A DNA stretch of 49,363 nt from UBA8752 sp042095055 (GTDB lineage: Bacteria; Bacteroidota; Bacteroidia; Flavobacteriales_D; Sanyastnellaceae): contig JBELBZ010000015.1 in the NCBI GenBank assembly GCA_042095055.1, positions 1 to 49,363 on the forward strand, given 5' to 3'. Position 1 is the first letter of the stretch; every line of letters begins with the position of its first letter. Made by a program: the position numbers and the translations under genes. The notes beneath the pieces are model-generated. The model was not told the DNA's origin. It saw nothing but the letters and a program-made list of their open reading frames with translations, and did no database searches. Positions 26,349 through 34,829 of this stretch are shown piece after piece.

Positions 26349-27386
26349 TTATTGTAGCGCCTCGATCACCCTTCCTTTGGCAAGGGCTGCTGGTGTATAT
26401 GCGGGAGCATATGACAAGGCGTCGTTGTAAGCGGATAAAGCGGCTTCAGTGCGTCCCATGCTTTCCAAAGCGAGCCCTTTGTTGTAATGGGCCTGATGAT
26501 AATACGGCAGGCGCTCAATGGCGCCATCAAACCAAAAGGCCGCACTGTCATATTGTTGGAGGTATTCCAGGTACACGAATCCTTTGTTGAACGCAGCCGA
26601 CGCATTGGTGGGGTCCAAGTCTAAAATGCGGCTATAGAGGGCAAGCGCTGCACCGTAGCGCTGCCCGTCAGTTTCCCCATGTTCTTGGAGGTAAATGGCC
26701 TCGTCATACAAGGCCTCAATGCTATTGGGTTTGATGCTGCGCGCAGTCTTGAAATACTCTAAGGCCAGGTCGTCGTTTGCAGCGGCATAGAGGAGCCCCA
26801 GTTGTATGTAGGCGTCATAACGGGTAGGGTTGACTTCGACTACAGTTTGAAACGAACTCGCAGCCGTGGCGGTGTCACCAGTTTCGAGGTACAGTCTCCC
26901 TTTGAGAAAGTACGCTTCTTCAAGTCTGTCGTCATTGCGCAATGCATTGTTGATTTTGATTAACGCCGCATCGTACGAACGCAGCAACAAGTCGACCTCT
27001 GCCAATGACAGCAGTGAGGCCACGTGCTGGCCATCGGTCTTCAATGCCCCTTCCCATTCTCTAACCGCACCTTCGAAATCTTGAACGTCAAACCTGAGTT
27101 CACCCAAGCGGTGGCGGTCCTCCACCCTCGTCGAATCGAGGCTGACCACCCTGGCATAATCCGCCATCGCTTCACCCGTGCGGTTGTTTCTCAGATGGAA
27201 CTGAGCACGTCGTGCATAAACCAGAGGCTGCTGTGGAGCTGCAGCGACTTGGTCGTTGTACCAATCGAGGGAGTCTGTTGGGTTTATGACAGCCGAATCG
27301 GCGCTGCTGGAAGGCTCGAAAGCACAACCCGCAGCGCCGATCATGGCCAAGACTCCAATAAAGGAAGTCTTGAAGCAGCGCATCAA
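26349..27386 (-). CDS. TPR-repeat lipoprotein
   Basis: 345 residues with a signal sequence ending in GAAGC (lipidated Cys21). The rest consists of about eight TPR units (for example YARRAQFHLRNNRTGEAMADYARV, YNKGLALESMGRTEAALSAYNDAL), a protein-binding scaffold on the outer or inner membrane. Its ATG overlaps the recA stop (ATGA), so it is probably translated from the recA message. Partner unknown. Confidence 0.82.
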   Translation of the reverse strand: MMRCFKTSFIGVLAMIGAAGCAFEPSSSADSAVINPTDSLDWYNDQVAAAPQQPLVYARRAQFHLRNNRTGEAMADYARVVSLDSTRVEDRHRLGELRFDVQDFEGAVREWEGALKTDGQHVASLLSLAEVDLLLRSYDAALIKINNALRNDDRLEEAYFLKGRLYLETGDTATAASSFQTVVEVNPTRYDAYIQLGLLYAAANDDLALEYFKTARSIKPNSIEALYDEAIYLQEHGETDGQRYGAALALYSRILDLDPTNASAAFNKGFVYLEYLQQYDSAAFWFDGAIERLPYYHQAHYNKGLALESMGRTEAALSAYNDALSYAPAYTPAALAKGRVIEALQ

Positions 27387-28420
27387 GCCTCTTCTAAGGC
27401 CGGCACCTCCTCCTCAGCAGGCGCATTGTCACTCAAGGCGGCTTTGATCTTGCCTTCAAGCTCTTCCATCAGTTCGATGTTGTCTGCCAATAGGTTCTTG
27501 ACGGAGTCCCTTCCTTGTCCCAAGCGGGTTTCACCGTAACTGAACCAAGAGCCCGATTTTTTGATGATGCCCAGGTCTACACCGAGGTCGATGATTTCGC
27601 CGACCTTGGAAATGCCTTTGCCGTACATGATGTCGAACTCAGCCCGGCGGAAAGGTGGGGCCACTTTGTTCTTGACAATCTTCACCTTGGTGCGGTTGCC
27701 CATGACCACATCGCCATCCTTGATCTGGCTACTCCGGCGGATATCGATGCGAACCGAAGAGTAGAATTTGAGGGCGTTTCCACCCGTGGTGGTTTCTGGG
27801 TTTCCAAACATCACACCGATTTTCTCCCGGAGCTGGTTGATGAAGACACAGCAGCAGCCCGTTTTGTTGATGGTAGAAGTCAACTTCCGGAGCGCCTTGG
27901 ACATCAAGCGGGCTTGGAGGCCGACTGAAGAGTCGCCCATCTCGCCTTCGATTTCGGCCCGAGGAGTGAGCGCCGCGACCGAGTCGATGACGATGAGGTC
28001 AATCGCACCTGAACGGATCAGGTTGTCGGTGATTTCGAGCGCTTGCTCACCGTTGTCGGGTTGCGAAATCAAGAGGTTCTCGGTGTCTACACCCAGATTC
28101 TCTGCATAGTACTTGTCAAAGGCGTGCTCCGCGTCGATGAAGGCACAGATGCCCCCTGCTTTTTGTGCTTCTGCAATGGCGTGGGTTGCCAATGTGGTTT
28201 TACCAGAACTCTCAGGTCCGTAAATCTCGACGACCCGACCACGGGGGAATCCACCTACACCGAGTGCGATGTCGAGGGAGAGTGAGCCTGAGGGGATGGC
28301 ATCCACCTTTTCGACAGCTTCATCCCCCAATTTCATCACGGTTCCCTTTCCGTAAGTCTTGTCGAGGCGGTCGAGGGTGAGTTGGAGTGCTTTGAGCTTG
28401 TCCTTGTTTTCTGCAGCCAT
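27383..28420 (-). CDS. recA: Recombinase RecA
   Basis: 345 residues; Walker A GPESSGKT (68-75), the L1/L2 region with TGCCCVFINQLREKIGVMFG and the ASK-type C-terminal domain of RecA. Performs homologous strand exchange and DNA-damage signalling. The acidic C-terminal tail is typical. It lies 90 bases downstream of bcp on the same strand and is translationally coupled to the TPR lipoprotein gene. No LexA-type box was recognised. Confidence 0.98.
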   Translation of the reverse strand: MAAENKDKLKALQLTLDRLDKTYGKGTVMKLGDEAVEKVDAIPSGSLSLDIALGVGGFPRGRVVEIYGPESSGKTTLATHAIAEAQKAGGICAFIDAEHAFDKYYAENLGVDTENLLISQPDNGEQALEITDNLIRSGAIDLIVIDSVAALTPRAEIEGEMGDSSVGLQARLMSKALRKLTSTINKTGCCCVFINQLREKIGVMFGNPETTTGGNALKFYSSVRIDIRRSSQIKDGDVVMGNRTKVKIVKNKVAPPFRRAEFDIMYGKGISKVGEIIDLGVDLGIIKKSGSWFSYGETRLGQGRDSVKNLLADNIELMEELEGKIKAALSDNAPAEEEVPALEEA

Positions 28421-28510
28421 GTTGCTGTTGTTTTCCTGTGATTCGTAGGCAAAGTAGATGCAGCAGTCCGTAAGGGATTTACGTTGCCCTGCATTTTTGT
28501 GAACGCCTGT

Positions 28511-28981
28511 TCAACGTTCGTCCGCGAACGCGGCGAGCACTTCAGTGGCGTGGTCTTTGACCTTGGGCTTCTTAATGATGCTCGCTATGGTTCCTTTTTC
28601 ATTGATACAGAACGTAGTGCGATGCGTTCCATCGTACTCGCGGCCCATAAATTTCTTGAGTCCCCAGACCCCGTACTTGTCTTGCAAGCTGTGGTCTTCG
28701 TCGACCAAAAGGTCAAATGGCAATTCGAATTTGTCGATGAATTTTTTGTGGGATGCGGCGTGGTTGATGCTCACGCCCAACACTTTGATGCCAGCCTTGC
28801 TGAGCTCGGCCATGCCGTCCTTCAGGCTGCAGGCTTGATTGGTACAGCCCGGCGTATTGTCCTTCGGGTAGAAGTAGAGCGCCAGTTTTTGGCCTGCGTA
28901 ATCTTTGAGCGATTGGGTGCGGCCTTCTTGATCGAGCGCTTCAAATGCCGGCGCTGGATCTCCTTCATTCAGATGATGCAT
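28511..28981 (-). CDS. bcp: Thioredoxin-dependent thiol peroxidase (Bcp/PrxQ)
   Basis: 156 residues with the peroxiredoxin Q site TPGCTNQAC: Cys46 peroxidatic and Cys51 resolving, five residues apart as in Bcp/PrxQ. LYFYPKDNTPG and YGVWGLKKFMGREY are family motifs. Reduces hydrogen peroxide and organic peroxides in the cytoplasm using thioredoxin. Divergent from priA. Confidence 0.95.
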   Translation of the reverse strand: MHHLNEGDPAPAFEALDQEGRTQSLKDYAGQKLALYFYPKDNTPGCTNQACSLKDGMAELSKAGIKVLGVSINHAASHKKFIDKFELPFDLLVDEDHSLQDKYGVWGLKKFMGREYDGTHRTTFCINEKGTIASIIKKPKVKDHATEVLAAFADER

Positions 28982-29070
28982 GATATAGGAACCGAAATTT
29001 GCGGATGCTGTTCAAGCGTTTGTAGAAGTTCATCGGCATCTGGCGTATTCGGGTACTTTCGCCATTGCAG

Positions 29071-31518
29071 ATGTATGTGGATGTAATCCTTCCTTTGGCC
29101 CTGCCAGGGCTGCTGACTTATAGTGTTCCTGCAGGCGATGAAAACGCGGTGCAAGAAGGGACGAGGGTCATTGTTCCGTTGAGAGGGAAACGGCTGCACA
29201 CCGCCGTTGTAAGGCGGGTTCATCACCACAAACCAGCGCACCCTACAGCGCCATTTCTTTCCATTGTGGACGCAAAACCCATTCTGTCTCAAGAAACCTT
29301 GAGGTTCTGGGATTGGATTGCCGCTCATTATTGCTGTGGGCCTGGTGAAGTGGCTTTGGCAGCCTTGCCTTCGGGAATGAGGCTTGCAAGCGAGACCAAA
29401 CTCGAATTGTCCCCCGATGCCGATGACCTCGACGAGGAAGTGCTGGGCGACAAGGAATTTCAAGTTGTGGAGGCCCTGCGTCTGCGCGGCGGTTTGTCAT
29501 TTAAGGAGGTGGGAACTTTGTTGGATGTGGCAAATCCGGCCCCTGTGCTTCACCGTTTGGTGGAATCGGGTTGGGTGCTGTCCACGGAGGAACTCAAGGC
29601 GAGTCCGAGGAGAAAGGTGGTGTCTATGGTCCGGTTGTCGGAGCAAGCCGCTGCCGATGACCGCTGGCTCAATGATGCTTTGGACGCCTTGGATTCACGA
29701 GCGCCATCCCAATCTCGAGCGATGATGACCCTGATGGCAGAGGAAGCTGCCGCAGTTGGGGTGCCCATGGAAACCCTCACCAAAAGTGAAGGGGTTACGT
29801 CTGCGTTGTTCAAACGCCTCATGGAAAAGGGGCTGGTTTTTCAGTTCAAGCAGGACCCGTGGAAGCTGCAGGCTTCTCAAACAGTGGAGCCTCTGGCTAC
29901 ATTGAGCCCTGCCCAGCAACAGGCGGTGGATTCGATGCGTCAGGCTTTTGAGGAAACACCTCTGGTGCTTCTCGAAGGGGTGACAGGTTCAGGAAAGACA
30001 GAGGTGTACACCCACTTGATTCACGATGCGCTGGAAGCTGGCAGGGATGCTCTGTTTTTGGTCCCTGAGATCGCTTTGACGACCCAACTTATCGTGCGCT
30101 TGCGGCGGTTTTTTGGGGACCGACTGGAGGTATACCACAGCAGATTCAGTCCCCGGGAGCGCACCTCCACCTACCGTCGAGTTTCAGACACGGAATCCCG
30201 AGGCCGGCTCATGGTTGGCGCGCGCAGTGCCATTTTCTTGCCCTTTTCCAACCTCGGGCTGATTGTCGTGGATGAGGAGCACGATGCCAGCTACAAGCAA
30301 CAGGATCCTGCGCCGCGTTATCAAGCCCGGGATGCCGCTTCTATGTTGGGACGGTTACATGGTGCGGCAGTTGTTTTGGGCTCTGCTACGCCATCTTTAG
30401 AGGCCCGATACGCCGTCAGTGCTGGTCGTGCAGCACACATCGAGCTTGCCGAACGGTTTGGAGGTACTTCATTGCCTGAGGTAGGGCTGATTGATTTGCG
30501 CAAGGCGCACAAGCAGCGCGCTATGGAGGGCCATTTCAGTCGGTCATTGTTGGAGGCATTGAAGTCCACACTAGACGCGGGCAAGCAGGCGATCTTGTTT
30601 CAAAACAGAAGGGGCTTTGCGCCAGTATATCAATGCCGGACGTGCGGTTGGGTTCCGGATTGTGAGCGTTGTGATGTCAGCTTGACCTACCACAAATACC
30701 TCAAGGATCTGCATTGTCATTATTGCGGGTATCGACAGGGGGAGCCTCAGACCTGTCCGCGCTGTGGCAGTGAGGAGGTGGAGGCAAAGGGGCTCGGAAC
30801 GGAGCGCATCGAAGAGGAGGTGGCACAGCTGTTGCCTGGAGTAAAAGTTCAACGCATGGATCTGGACACCACGCGCAGCAGAACAGGCCATGAGCGGATC
30901 ATCCGTGCATTTGAGCAGGGGGAGATTCAAGTTTTGGTGGGCACGCAAATGGTGACCAAGGGGCTGGATTTTGAGAGGGTGGGATTGGTCGGCATACTGC
31001 AGGCAGACCACATGTTGCATTTTCCCGATTTCAGAGCGTTGGAGCGGACCTTTCAATTGTTGACCCAAGTGGCGGGAAGGGCGGGAAGAAGGGGGGAAAG
31101 GGGGCAGGTTTTGATCCAGACTTTTGATCCGGAACATTGGGTGTTTCAGCACGTTGTGACCCACGATGCCCAAGGGATGGCCCATGCGGAGTTAAAGGAG
31201 CGTGAGTCATTCGGTTATCCCCCAGCCGTGCGCCTCGTCAGGTTGATTTTGCGGCACCGCGATCCCCATTTGAACCGGGAAGCTGCTTTGGCATTGGCAG
31301 GGCGTTTGCGCAGCAGATTTGGTGGGCGGGTCATTGGACCTGAGGAGCCTGGGATTGCCAGGATCAATGACCTGTATCAACGGCACATTTTGCTCAAAGT
31401 GGAGCGCAGTGTGGAACCAGCAAAATTCAAAGAAGCCATGTTGGAGGACATCGAAGCACTGCGGCGAGTAGCGCGGTATAAGCCGGTGCGGGTTATTGTG
31501 GATGTAGACCCATATTAA
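29071..31518 (+). CDS. priA: Primosomal helicase PriA
   Basis: 815 residues; N-terminal DNA-binding domain (MYVDVILPLALPGLLTYSVP), helicase Walker A GVTGSGKTEVY, DEEHD box, PSLEA and QNRRGF motifs, eight Cys in a zinc-binding insert (CRTCG, CERC, CHYCG, CPRCG) and the C-terminal DPHLN domain. Restarts stalled replication forks. ATG 29071 is preferred to TTG 29065. Confidence 0.97.
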   Translation: MYVDVILPLALPGLLTYSVPAGDENAVQEGTRVIVPLRGKRLHTAVVRRVHHHKPAHPTAPFLSIVDAKPILSQETLRFWDWIAAHYCCGPGEVALAALPSGMRLASETKLELSPDADDLDEEVLGDKEFQVVEALRLRGGLSFKEVGTLLDVANPAPVLHRLVESGWVLSTEELKASPRRKVVSMVRLSEQAAADDRWLNDALDALDSRAPSQSRAMMTLMAEEAAAVGVPMETLTKSEGVTSALFKRLMEKGLVFQFKQDPWKLQASQTVEPLATLSPAQQQAVDSMRQAFEETPLVLLEGVTGSGKTEVYTHLIHDALEAGRDALFLVPEIALTTQLIVRLRRFFGDRLEVYHSRFSPRERTSTYRRVSDTESRGRLMVGARSAIFLPFSNLGLIVVDEEHDASYKQQDPAPRYQARDAASMLGRLHGAAVVLGSATPSLEARYAVSAGRAAHIELAERFGGTSLPEVGLIDLRKAHKQRAMEGHFSRSLLEALKSTLDAGKQAILFQNRRGFAPVYQCRTCGWVPDCERCDVSLTYHKYLKDLHCHYCGYRQGEPQTCPRCGSEEVEAKGLGTERIEEEVAQLLPGVKVQRMDLDTTRSRTGHERIIRAFEQGEIQVLVGTQMVTKGLDFERVGLVGILQADHMLHFPDFRALERTFQLLTQVAGRAGRRGERGQVLIQTFDPEHWVFQHVVTHDAQGMAHAELKERESFGYPPAVRLVRLILRHRDPHLNREAALALAGRLRSRFGGRVIGPEEPGIARINDLYQRHILLKVERSVEPAKFKEAMLEDIEALRRVARYKPVRVIVDVDPY

Positions 31519-31551
31519 GCACCCCAATTAGTATAATTAAAATACGAGGTG

Positions 31552-31559
31552 TATATTTG
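31552..31559 (+). promoter_or_regulatory. Promoter -7 element of the cysteine-leader operon
   Basis: TATATTTG is a full match to TAnnTTTG. A weak -33 (TTAG, 31528-31531) lies 20 bases upstream inside an AT-rich palindrome, AATTA-GTA-TAATT (31526-31538). The leader ATG begins seven bases after the element, so the transcript would start almost at the ATG. Confidence 0.65.
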
Positions 31560-31566
31560 TCCTGTT

Positions 31567-31647
31567 ATGAACGGTAATCTCAACTTCTGTTGTTGTTGTT
31601 GTCCGGCCCTTTCGGGCAGGTTGCCGTCATGCAAGCGTATGTGCTAA
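31567..31647 (+). CDS. Cysteine-rich leader peptide (26 codons, five consecutive Cys)
   Basis: ATG AAC GGT AAT CTC AAC TTC is followed by five TGT codons (31588-31602), then CCG, and the frame ends at TAA 31645-31647: MNGNLNFCCCCCPALSGRLP plus SCKRMC. Seven of 26 residues are Cys. Region 1 of the downstream attenuator begins at the base after the last TGT, as in classical amino-acid leader peptides. It is too short to be a functional protein of a known type; its role is presumably to let ribosomes sense charged tRNA-Cys. Confidence 0.75.
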   Translation: MNGNLNFCCCCCPALSGRLPSCKRMC

Positions 31648-31702
31648 TCTGCCATACGTTCTATCCTTTGACCAACCTGCCCGGCAAATGCCGGGTTTTT
31701 TT
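31603..31702 (+). promoter_or_regulatory. Predicted cysteine-sensing transcription attenuator
   Basis: Three mutually exclusive pairings are visible. Region 1 with 2: CCGGCCC (31603-31609) with GGGCAGG (31614-31620), loop TTTC, one G-A mismatch. Region 2 with 3: CGGGCAGGTTG (31613-31623) is the perfect 11-base complement of CAACCTGCCCG (31673-31683). Region 3 with 4: the terminator stem CCCGGC (31680-31685) with GCCGGG (31690-31695) and seven T. A ribosome stalled on the Cys codons would cover region 1 and free region 2 to pair with region 3, preventing the terminator. With ample Cys-tRNA, 1:2 and 3:4 form and transcription stops before the ATP-grasp gene. Confidence 0.78.
31680..31702 (+). 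terminator. Attenuator terminator hairpin
   Basis: Stem CCCGGC/GCCGGG with loop AAAT and seven T (31696-31702). It lies upstream of, not after, a gene pair, eight bases before the candidate ATG of the ATP-grasp gene. Confidence 0.88.
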
Positions 31703-31709
31703 ATGCCCC

Positions 31710-32708
31710 ATGTTTTCTCCTTTACACTTCCAATTCAGATCCAATTCTGCTCCCGTGATCCACATCATCCATGAAAATGACACATGGTTGGAGCCATTGC
31801 GCCTCGCACTTGCTGAGCGCGCGTTGCCCTATGAAGAGTGGTTTATCGACGACCTGACCCTCGACCTCAATGCGACTCCGCCTGCCGGCGTCTTCTACAA
31901 CCGCATGAGCGCAAGCTCGCATACCCGGGACCACAGGTTCGCGTGGGAAGCCACGAGAGGCCTTATGGGCTGGCTTGAAGCACACGGCAGTCGGGTGGTC
32001 AACAACAGACGGGCCACAGAGCTTGAGGTGAGCAAAGTGGAGCAGGCCATTGCATTGCAGGCGAGCGGGCTGATGACACCCAAAACCGTAGCCGTAACTG
32101 GAGCAAAGGCCTTGCGCAGCGCAGCAGCAGATTGGACAGAGCCATTTATACTTAAGCCCAACCGTGGGGGCAAGGGGACAGGTGTTCAACTGATTAGAAA
32201 CCCATCAGAATTGGACCGTGTGGTGGAGGATTTTGATGCCTACACTTTGGATGGGACGGTGGTGCTTCAATCTTACATCCGACCTGCAGACGGCCGCGTA
32301 TTGCGCCTTGAATTTATCGGAGGCCAACACCTTTACACGGTCAGCATCGACGCAGGAGGCGGCTTCGACCTGTGCCCTTCTGATGCTTGTCAAGTGGGCA
32401 ACGCGTTTTGTCCAGCGGACGGCAGGGCCAAGTTTGAGATCCTCCAAGGACACCAACCTGAAGAATTGGAGCGGTGCCTGTCCTTCTTGCGTGGTGCGGG
32501 AATGGAAGTAGCGGCCATGGAGGCGGCACCAGATGCCCAAGGGAGGTTGCAGTTCTACGATGTGAACATCAACACCAATTACAACGCCGAAGCTGAACAA
32601 AAGCAGGGCTTGGAGCACACGGGGATGGGGGAGATTGCCGCGTTTTTAGGCCGGGAATTGGAAGTGGTAAAGGCACAGGCCGTGGGTCAGAAACAGGAGG
32701 CATCATGA
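31710..32708 (+). CDS. ATP-grasp ligase (RimK/glutathione synthetase-like)
   Basis: About 332 residues with an ATP-grasp fold: the glycine-rich loop FILKPNRGGKGTGVQL, the PADGRVLRLEFIGG segment, and the metal-binding C-terminal FYDVNINTNYN. Such enzymes join a carboxylate to an amine or thiol via an acylphosphate. No substrate is predictable; RimK-like alpha-L-glutamate ligases are the nearest resemblance. The start is uncertain: ATG 31710 is only eight bases after the terminator T-run, whereas GTG 31755 gives an N-terminus (VIHIIHENDTWLEPLR) that looks like the natural beginning of the fold. The stop overlaps the next ATG (ATGA). Controlled by the cysteine leader. Confidence 0.8.
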   Translation: MFSPLHFQFRSNSAPVIHIIHENDTWLEPLRLALAERALPYEEWFIDDLTLDLNATPPAGVFYNRMSASSHTRDHRFAWEATRGLMGWLEAHGSRVVNNRRATELEVSKVEQAIALQASGLMTPKTVAVTGAKALRSAAADWTEPFILKPNRGGKGTGVQLIRNPSELDRVVEDFDAYTLDGTVVLQSYIRPADGRVLRLEFIGGQHLYTVSIDAGGGFDLCPSDACQVGNAFCPADGRAKFEILQGHQPEELERCLSFLRGAGMEVAAMEAAPDAQGRLQFYDVNINTNYNAEAEQKQGLEHTGMGEIAAFLGRELEVVKAQAVGQKQEAS

Positions 32709-33853
32709 CGCGAATGGCACCAAAACGGACGGCTGCATGGGCCTCCAATAAAACCAAGCATGTCGCGGTAGTGGGGGGCGGCATCATGGGAGCGATGACA
32801 GCGGCACACCTTTTAGATCAAGGGGCAATGGTCACCCTGTATGACCCCAACGTCTTGGGCCAAGGCCCTGGAGCTTCGGTGGATACGGGAAGGAGTTTCA
32901 GGGTACACTATGGAGAGGACCAGACGTTGATTCAGATGGCGGCGAGGAGCCGCAATCTCTGGATGCATTGGGAGCGAGAATTGGGGCGTCCACTGTTACA
33001 CACCACAGGCAAGTTGCTGATTGAAGAGCCCGGAGACCGGCATGCACGGGACAGTTGGAGGGCGCTGCGGAGGCTGGGTCTGAGGGCTGACCGGATGTCC
33101 AAAGGCGCAGTGTCTGAGGAATGGCCGGGCCTGTGTACAGGTGCCGCAACCGTTGACCGAATGGGGGGTGTACTTGATCCTTTGGTGATCCTCCAAGGCA
33201 TGCAAGTGTGGCTAAATTCCAAGGGGGTAGAATTCCGCGGAGAGGCCTTCGATGTGACGCCTCAATCTGTCCTTTGCAAACAGGGAAAGGCAAACTTCGA
33301 TGCGGTGGTCTTGACAGCAGGAGCGTGGACCCGACGCTGGGTGAATGCTGCGATGGAAGTCACACGCCAAGAGCTCGTGTACTTTGACGCGTCAGCCTTG
33401 GGCGAACGCTTGCAAAAGTTGCCTGTATTCAGCCACATGGAGAGTGGATTCTACGCGATTCCTACCGCAAAAGATGGACGAATCAAAGTGGCCAACCACC
33501 ACCCAGGAGTTCAAGGGCATCCAGACGGAGATGACCGCCAAGTCTCGGCCAGCTTCGAGGCAGAGGCGCGGCAATTCTTGGCCCGTTACCTGCCTGAGTT
33601 GGGCGATGCTGATGTGGCCCGGAGGTACGTCTGTTTCTACAGCGGCACCGCGGACCGGGACTTTATTTTGGACCGAACCCCAGATGGGTTGATCATCGGC
33701 GCTGGATTCAGTGGGCACGGATTCAAGTTCGCGCCATTGGTGGGACGTGTGCTCGCTCAGCTCGCTTTAGGTTCGAAGCCAGAAGTTGACCTTGGGAGGT
33801 TTTCGATGAACCGCCCTGCGCTGAAAGGGGAGCTCACGAAGCTGGCAGTGTAA
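32705..33853 (+). CDS. FAD-dependent amine oxidase of the monomeric sarcosine oxidase family
   Basis: 382 residues. The N-terminal dinucleotide fold is VAVVGGGIMGAMTAAHLL (~20-38) and the C-terminal FAD motif GAGFSGHGFKFAPLVG (~332-347). VCFYSGTADRDF carries Cys310 at the place of the cysteine that binds FAD covalently in monomeric sarcosine oxidase, and Lys261 in RIKVANHH aligns with its oxygen-activating lysine; GRSFRVHYGED matches the substrate-side RxxR segment. It should oxidise a secondary or N-methyl amine of an amino acid, releasing hydrogen peroxide. Substrate unknown. Translationally coupled to the ATP-grasp ligase. Confidence 0.86.
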   Translation: MTRMAPKRTAAWASNKTKHVAVVGGGIMGAMTAAHLLDQGAMVTLYDPNVLGQGPGASVDTGRSFRVHYGEDQTLIQMAARSRNLWMHWERELGRPLLHTTGKLLIEEPGDRHARDSWRALRRLGLRADRMSKGAVSEEWPGLCTGAATVDRMGGVLDPLVILQGMQVWLNSKGVEFRGEAFDVTPQSVLCKQGKANFDAVVLTAGAWTRRWVNAAMEVTRQELVYFDASALGERLQKLPVFSHMESGFYAIPTAKDGRIKVANHHPGVQGHPDGDDRQVSASFEAEARQFLARYLPELGDADVARRYVCFYSGTADRDFILDRTPDGLIIGAGFSGHGFKFAPLVGRVLAQLALGSKPEVDLGRFSMNRPALKGELTKLAV

Positions 33854-33866
33854 CAAAAGCCTGCGC

Positions 33867-34136
33867 TTATTGGCCCTGATCCTCCTCCGGTGTGGACCTG
33901 ATCCAGACCCGAGCCAACGCCAGCATGAGCAGTGTAAATGCAACCGTGCAGACGGCAGCATAACCCACTGTGCCTTGGGGTTCTGGAACATCAAGGCTGT
34001 CTGCCCTCAGTTGGGCCAATCTCAGCCGCGCATTGCGCACAATGAAATGGCTCCCCCATGCCACGATAGGGGCGAGAACGAGCCAAGCGCGAAACCAAGG
34101 CTCATAGGCTGTCCAAGGGGTCTTCTTGGCTTTCAT
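33867..34136 (-). CDS. Small membrane protein, function unknown
   Basis: 89 residues with two membrane helices (AWLVLAPIVAWGSHFIV, ~17-33, and VGYAAVCTVAFTLLMLALARVWI, ~57-79) and a charged C-terminus. No family recognised. The ATG overlaps the stop of the YggS-type gene (ATGA), so it is co-translated with it. Confidence 0.65.
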   Translation of the reverse strand: MKAKKTPWTAYEPWFRAWLVLAPIVAWGSHFIVRNARLRLAQLRADSLDVPEPQGTVGYAAVCTVAFTLLMLALARVWIRSTPEEDQGQ

Positions 34137-34819
34137 CGTTGGCCAAAAATGGCACTTCCTATGCGCACCATGTTGCTCCCGTTGTCCACGGCAATCTTCC
34201 AGTCGCCGCTCATGCCCATGGACAGGGTGTCCCAACCCAAAGGGCCTTTGAACTGATCGTACAACGTTCTGAGACCCTGAAATTCTCGTGCCACCTGGAC
34301 ATGGTCGTTTGTAAAAGTGGCCATGCCCATGAGCCCCTTTACCTCCACATGGGGCCACCTGCCGTCTTCCAATTGTTCCAAGAGGTCAGCGAGTTCTGAT
34401 TCAGACAGTCCGAATTTGCTACTCTCTTGCGCGATGTGAAGCTGGAGGAGGACCGAGATGTTGCGCTGGTTTGCCGCCGCCCGTTTGTCAATTTCGTCCA
34501 GCAAAGCCGGTTGGTCGACGGCGTGGATCAGTCCCACAAAGGGTGCGATGTACTTGACCTTGTTCTTTTGAAGGGTGCCGATTTGGTGCCAAGACAGGTC
34601 GGGGTAATCTACAGGACGTCCTGAATCGGGGTGGGTCAAGGCTTCATGTTTGCCCACCAATTCTTGAACCCTGTTTTCTCCGAAACTGCGCGCACCCGCC
34701 GAGTAGGCGTCTTCTACAGCGGAAATGGGTTTGGTTTTGCTGACCGCCACGACATGCACATCGGGAGGCACTTGAGCCCTTACTTCATTCCAACGATGTG
34801 CGATGTCCATCCCGTCCAT
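34133..34819 (-). CDS. YggS-family pyridoxal-phosphate homeostasis protein
   Basis: About 229 residues with the family signature VVAVSKTKP (Lys28 binds PLP), FGENRVQEL, WHQIGTLQKNKVKY and the C-terminal SMGMSGDW...IGSAIFG. YggS proteins buffer PLP and affect amino-acid pools; they have no known catalytic turnover. ATG 34819 is used; an upstream frame to 34852 overlaps the DUF1015 gene. Confidence 0.93.
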   Translation of the reverse strand: MDGMDIAHRWNEVRAQVPPDVHVVAVSKTKPISAVEDAYSAGARSFGENRVQELVGKHEALTHPDSGRPVDYPDLSWHQIGTLQKNKVKYIAPFVGLIHAVDQPALLDEIDKRAAANQRNISVLLQLHIAQESSKFGLSESELADLLEQLEDGRWPHVEVKGLMGMATFTNDHVQVAREFQGLRTLYDQFKGPLGWDTLSMGMSGDWKIAVDNGSNMVRIGSAIFGQR

Positions 34820-34829
34820 GTTGCAAAGG

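Noticed and set aside
31588..31602. The five TGT codons could be a plain trinucleotide repeat without meaning
   Set aside because: A similar GTT tract occurs inside the BNR gene near 4543, so such repeats do arise here. However, at 31588 it lies in frame after an ATG next to a full promoter element and directly before mutually exclusive stems, which a random repeat would not explain.
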